In this document: piece after piece, positions 12,936 to 14,625 of the stretch
How positions within the stretch are numbered: position 1 is the first letter of the stretch
How the letters are laid out: every line of letters begins with the position of its first letter
From: an uncultured Collinsella sp.
GTDB taxonomy: Bacteria > Actinomycetota > Coriobacteriia > Coriobacteriales > Coriobacteriaceae
Length of the DNA stretch: 14,625 bases
Assembly (NCBI GenBank): GCA_902478825.1
Contig: CABSMK010000027.1
Coordinates: forward strand, 1 to 14,625
Direction of reading: 5' to 3'
Notes under the pieces: model-generated
Databases searched by the model: none
Told to the model about the DNA's origin: nothing
Seen by the model: the letters and a program-made list of their open reading frames with translations, nothing else
Translations under genes and position numbers: made by a program

Positions 12936-14365
12936 GGTTGCAGAGTGCCCCCCATTAGCTGCAATTCCAAGGTAGTTAGCACTTTTGGACTCAGATCGTC
13001 ATACTGGACAAGAATTTGAGTTGAGTTTTCAGGGACAGATGCGCCATCGGCACACCAATAACAGTCACTGATATCGACAAAAGGGATGCTCGAGCGCGCG
13101 AGAGCCTGCGCAAAAGAGCTTCCGCCCGTTCCACGCTCCGCAACCACGGTACAGTAAAGGCCCGCATCTGCCTGCTCGATCGAGACCTCCCCTGCCGGAA
13201 ATGCCTTCCGTACAAGCGCCATCAGGCCATCACGCGCCTCACGAGCACGAACGCGCACGCGGTTCACATGTCGCTCGTAATCACCCGATTCCAGCAAACG
13301 AGCCAAAGCGACCTGGTCAACAGAACTCACCGACGAGGCGTAAAAACCAAGGTTGCGCCTAAACCGCTCCATTAGCTCATCGGGCAGCACCATGTACGCT
13401 AGACGCAACGCCGATGACAGGCTCTTCGAAAACGTGTTGGTGTAGATAACCGACTGGGAGGCATCGATCGACGCGAGCGCGGGAATTGGCTTGCCGGCAA
13501 GGCGAAACTCACAATCAAAGTCATCTTCGATGAGGTACCGACCTGGTCGCTCGGCGGCCCAGCTCAGCAGCGCATAGCGACGCGCAATGCTCGTCACAAG
13601 ACCGGTGGGATACTGATGGGACGGCATAAGGTGAAGGACATCGGTCCCAGTTTTCTGCAGAGCGCTCAGGTCCACGCCGTCGTCATCCAACGGGATATGT
13701 CGTACTTGGCAGCCCATAGCCTGATAGATGCGCGTCAGGCGCAAATAGCCCGGATCCTCAACGGCATACACCTTGTCCGCGCCAAGCAGCTGAACCAACA
13801 TGGTATCGAGCAGCTGGGCGCCCGCACCGATAACAATGTTGTCGGGGTCGACATTCATACCCCTCGTCCCGCGCAGATGATGAGCAATTGCGCATCGTAG
13901 CCGAACGGTGCCCTGTACCGGTGCGGGCGAAAAGATCTCGCGCTCGTCTTCGGATGCCAGCGTCGCCCGCAGTGCGCTTTGCCAAAGCCGCGCCGCCTCC
14001 AAAGCGGAAGGAGAAAGTGCGTCGAATTGCTCGACCCGCCCGCGGACATCATGCGCGCTGGGGTCCACAGAGACGGCATCTCGGTCGATGCCCTCCGAAG
14101 CCAAAGGCAAAACCGGTGCATCCGGAAGCTTGCAAGCGTAGTAGCCACGCCGCGGCTTTGAGCAAATATAGCCCTCGGCAAGTAGCTGGCTATATGCATT
14201 CTCGATAGTAATGACACTGATTCCCAGATGACTGGCAAAGGCGCGCTTAGACGGCAAATGCTCCCCCGCCACAATGCGTCCAGCTACGATATCATCTCGA
14301 ATTTGCTGGTAAACATACTCATAGAGCGATGCTTCGCCGCGTTTTTCCAAATTGTAGTCAAGCAT
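12929..14365 (-). CDS. pdxR: PdxR/MocR-family transcription regulator
   Basis: This 478-residue regulator is a fusion of a GntR-type winged helix and a class I aminotransferase fold that binds pyridoxal 5'-phosphate as effector. The DNA-binding part is residues 10-80, with LPSKRAFASHLGISVITIENAYSQL. The aminotransferase part carries EDDFDCEF (280-287), whose aspartate faces the PLP ring nitrogen, and SKSL with the PLP lysine at 314, followed by ALRLAYMVLP. The ATG at 14365 has AGGTGG 7 bp upstream and is preferred over an in-frame TTG at 14398. It is divergent from pdxS, the classic arrangement in which PdxR activates PLP synthase genes when PLP is low, so the specific call PdxR is well supported. 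The final codon and stop are contributed by 121-bp repeat copy 3. Confidence 0.9.
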   Translation of the reverse strand: MLDYNLEKRGEASLYEYVYQQIRDDIVAGRIVAGEHLPSKRAFASHLGISVITIENAYSQLLAEGYICSKPRRGYYACKLPDAPVLPLASEGIDRDAVSVDPSAHDVRGRVEQFDALSPSALEAARLWQSALRATLASEDEREIFSPAPVQGTVRLRCAIAHHLRGTRGMNVDPDNIVIGAGAQLLDTMLVQLLGADKVYAVEDPGYLRLTRIYQAMGCQVRHIPLDDDGVDLSALQKTGTDVLHLMPSHQYPTGLVTSIARRYALLSWAAERPGRYLIEDDFDCEFRLAGKPIPALASIDASQSVIYTNTFSKSLSSALRLAYMVLPDELMERFRRNLGFYASSVSSVDQVALARLLESGDYERHVNRVRVRAREARDGLMALVRKAFPAGEVSIEQADAGLYCTVVAERGTGGSSFAQALARSSIPFVDISDCYWCADGASVPENSTQILVQYDDLSPKVLTTLELQLMGGTLQPK

Positions 14366-14510
14366 GAGTTTGCCACCTGATCTTATCGAGCTGTTCAATC
14401 TGGTATTAGTCTGACCTTATTATTATCTCGAAAACTGAGTATTTCGCCATACCCAGCTCCCAGATAGGATGTTCCGTCAAGCAATGCACATGCCAACCAA
14501 GGGAGCAACC
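14366..14510. promoter_or_regulatory. pdxR-pdxS divergent promoter region
   Basis: The 145 bp between the two start codons must hold both promoters and, by analogy with other PdxR systems, the PdxR binding sites. The middle is A+T-rich (around 14417-14444). On the pdxR strand GATAAT occurs at 14429-14424, but no matching -35 was found. GTAT-TTCGCC-ATAC is a small inverted repeat near 14439-14452. No PdxR operator can be named from sequence alone. Confidence 0.5.
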
Positions 14511-14625
14511 ATGCCAGAACAGACCAGCAAGGCCGATCGCGTCAAACTCAATCGCGAGCTCGCGCAGATGCTCAAGGGCGGCGTCATCATGGACGTCACC
14601 ACGCCCGAGCAGGCACGCGTCTGTC
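14511..14625 (+). CDS. pdxS: PdxS, pyridoxal 5'-phosphate synthase lyase subunit (3'-truncated by window)
   Basis: Only the first 38 codons are in the window, but they are diagnostic: RVKLNRELAQMLKGGVIMDV is the conserved N-terminus of PdxS, followed by TTPEQARV. PdxS forms a dodecamer with the glutaminase PdxT. It makes PLP from ribose 5-phosphate, glyceraldehyde 3-phosphate and ammonia (DXP-independent route). GGGAG sits 5 bp before the ATG. It is divergent from pdxR, its presumed activator. PdxT would be expected just downstream, outside the window. Confidence 0.95.
   Translation, partial: MPEQTSKADRVKLNRELAQMLKGGVIMDVTTPEQARVC

Overview
The window looks like a contig end from a high-G+C anaerobic actinobacterium of the class Coriobacteriia, most likely Collinsella or a close relative. 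That placement is an inference from base composition, the DUF3516-type Ski2 helicase, the reverse rubrerythrin and the general gene style; no marker gene proves it. The first 45 bases are not genomic. They are the Illumina Nextera read-2 adapter, preceded by what looks like an i7 index, so the first gene is cut by a library artefact.

Layout. 46-340: C-terminal end of a probable SAM-dependent methyltransferase. 459-1298: a divergent TrmB-like tRNA methyltransferase. 1608-4289: a large Ski2-like RNA helicase, separated by a strong bidirectional terminator from the convergent DUF2130 nuclease-like coiled-coil protein (6127-4370). Then, all on the minus strand, come a calcineurin-like phosphoesterase (6820-6275), a 63-residue charged protein (7078-6887), a stand-alone HIRAN-domain protein (7411-7085) and a 27-codon hydrophobic micropeptide (7731-7648). 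Further upstream are an aldehyde dehydrogenase and an iron-type alcohol dehydrogenase (10445-7837), which form a two-gene operon. A reverse rubrerythrin (10702-11262) is divergent from that operon. A DUF559-type nuclease gene (12638-11505) and a MocR/PdxR regulator (14365-12929) follow. The window ends in the first 38 codons of pdxS, divergent from pdxR.

Two things stand out. (1) Upstream of the 27-codon membrane micropeptide lies a perfect match to the Gram-positive LexA box, embedded in a 34-bp palindrome. The micropeptide's Shine-Dalgarno sequence sits in a small hairpin, and its sequence resembles the SOS-induced toxin TisB of E. coli. The HIRAN gene lies downstream on the same strand. 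Together these suggest an SOS-controlled type I-toxin-like locus. (2) A 121-bp repeat with 16-17-bp terminal inverted repeats occurs three times (1365, 11395, 12815), always the same length and orientation. Two copies bracket the low-G+C DUF559 nuclease gene, and in two cases the repeat terminus supplies the stop codon of the neighbouring gene. This looks like a MITE-like or cassette element.

Functionally, the rest mixes RNA metabolism (TrmB, helicase), vitamin B6 synthesis (PdxR controlling PdxS), oxidative-stress defence (rubrerythrin) and alcohol/aldehyde metabolism.
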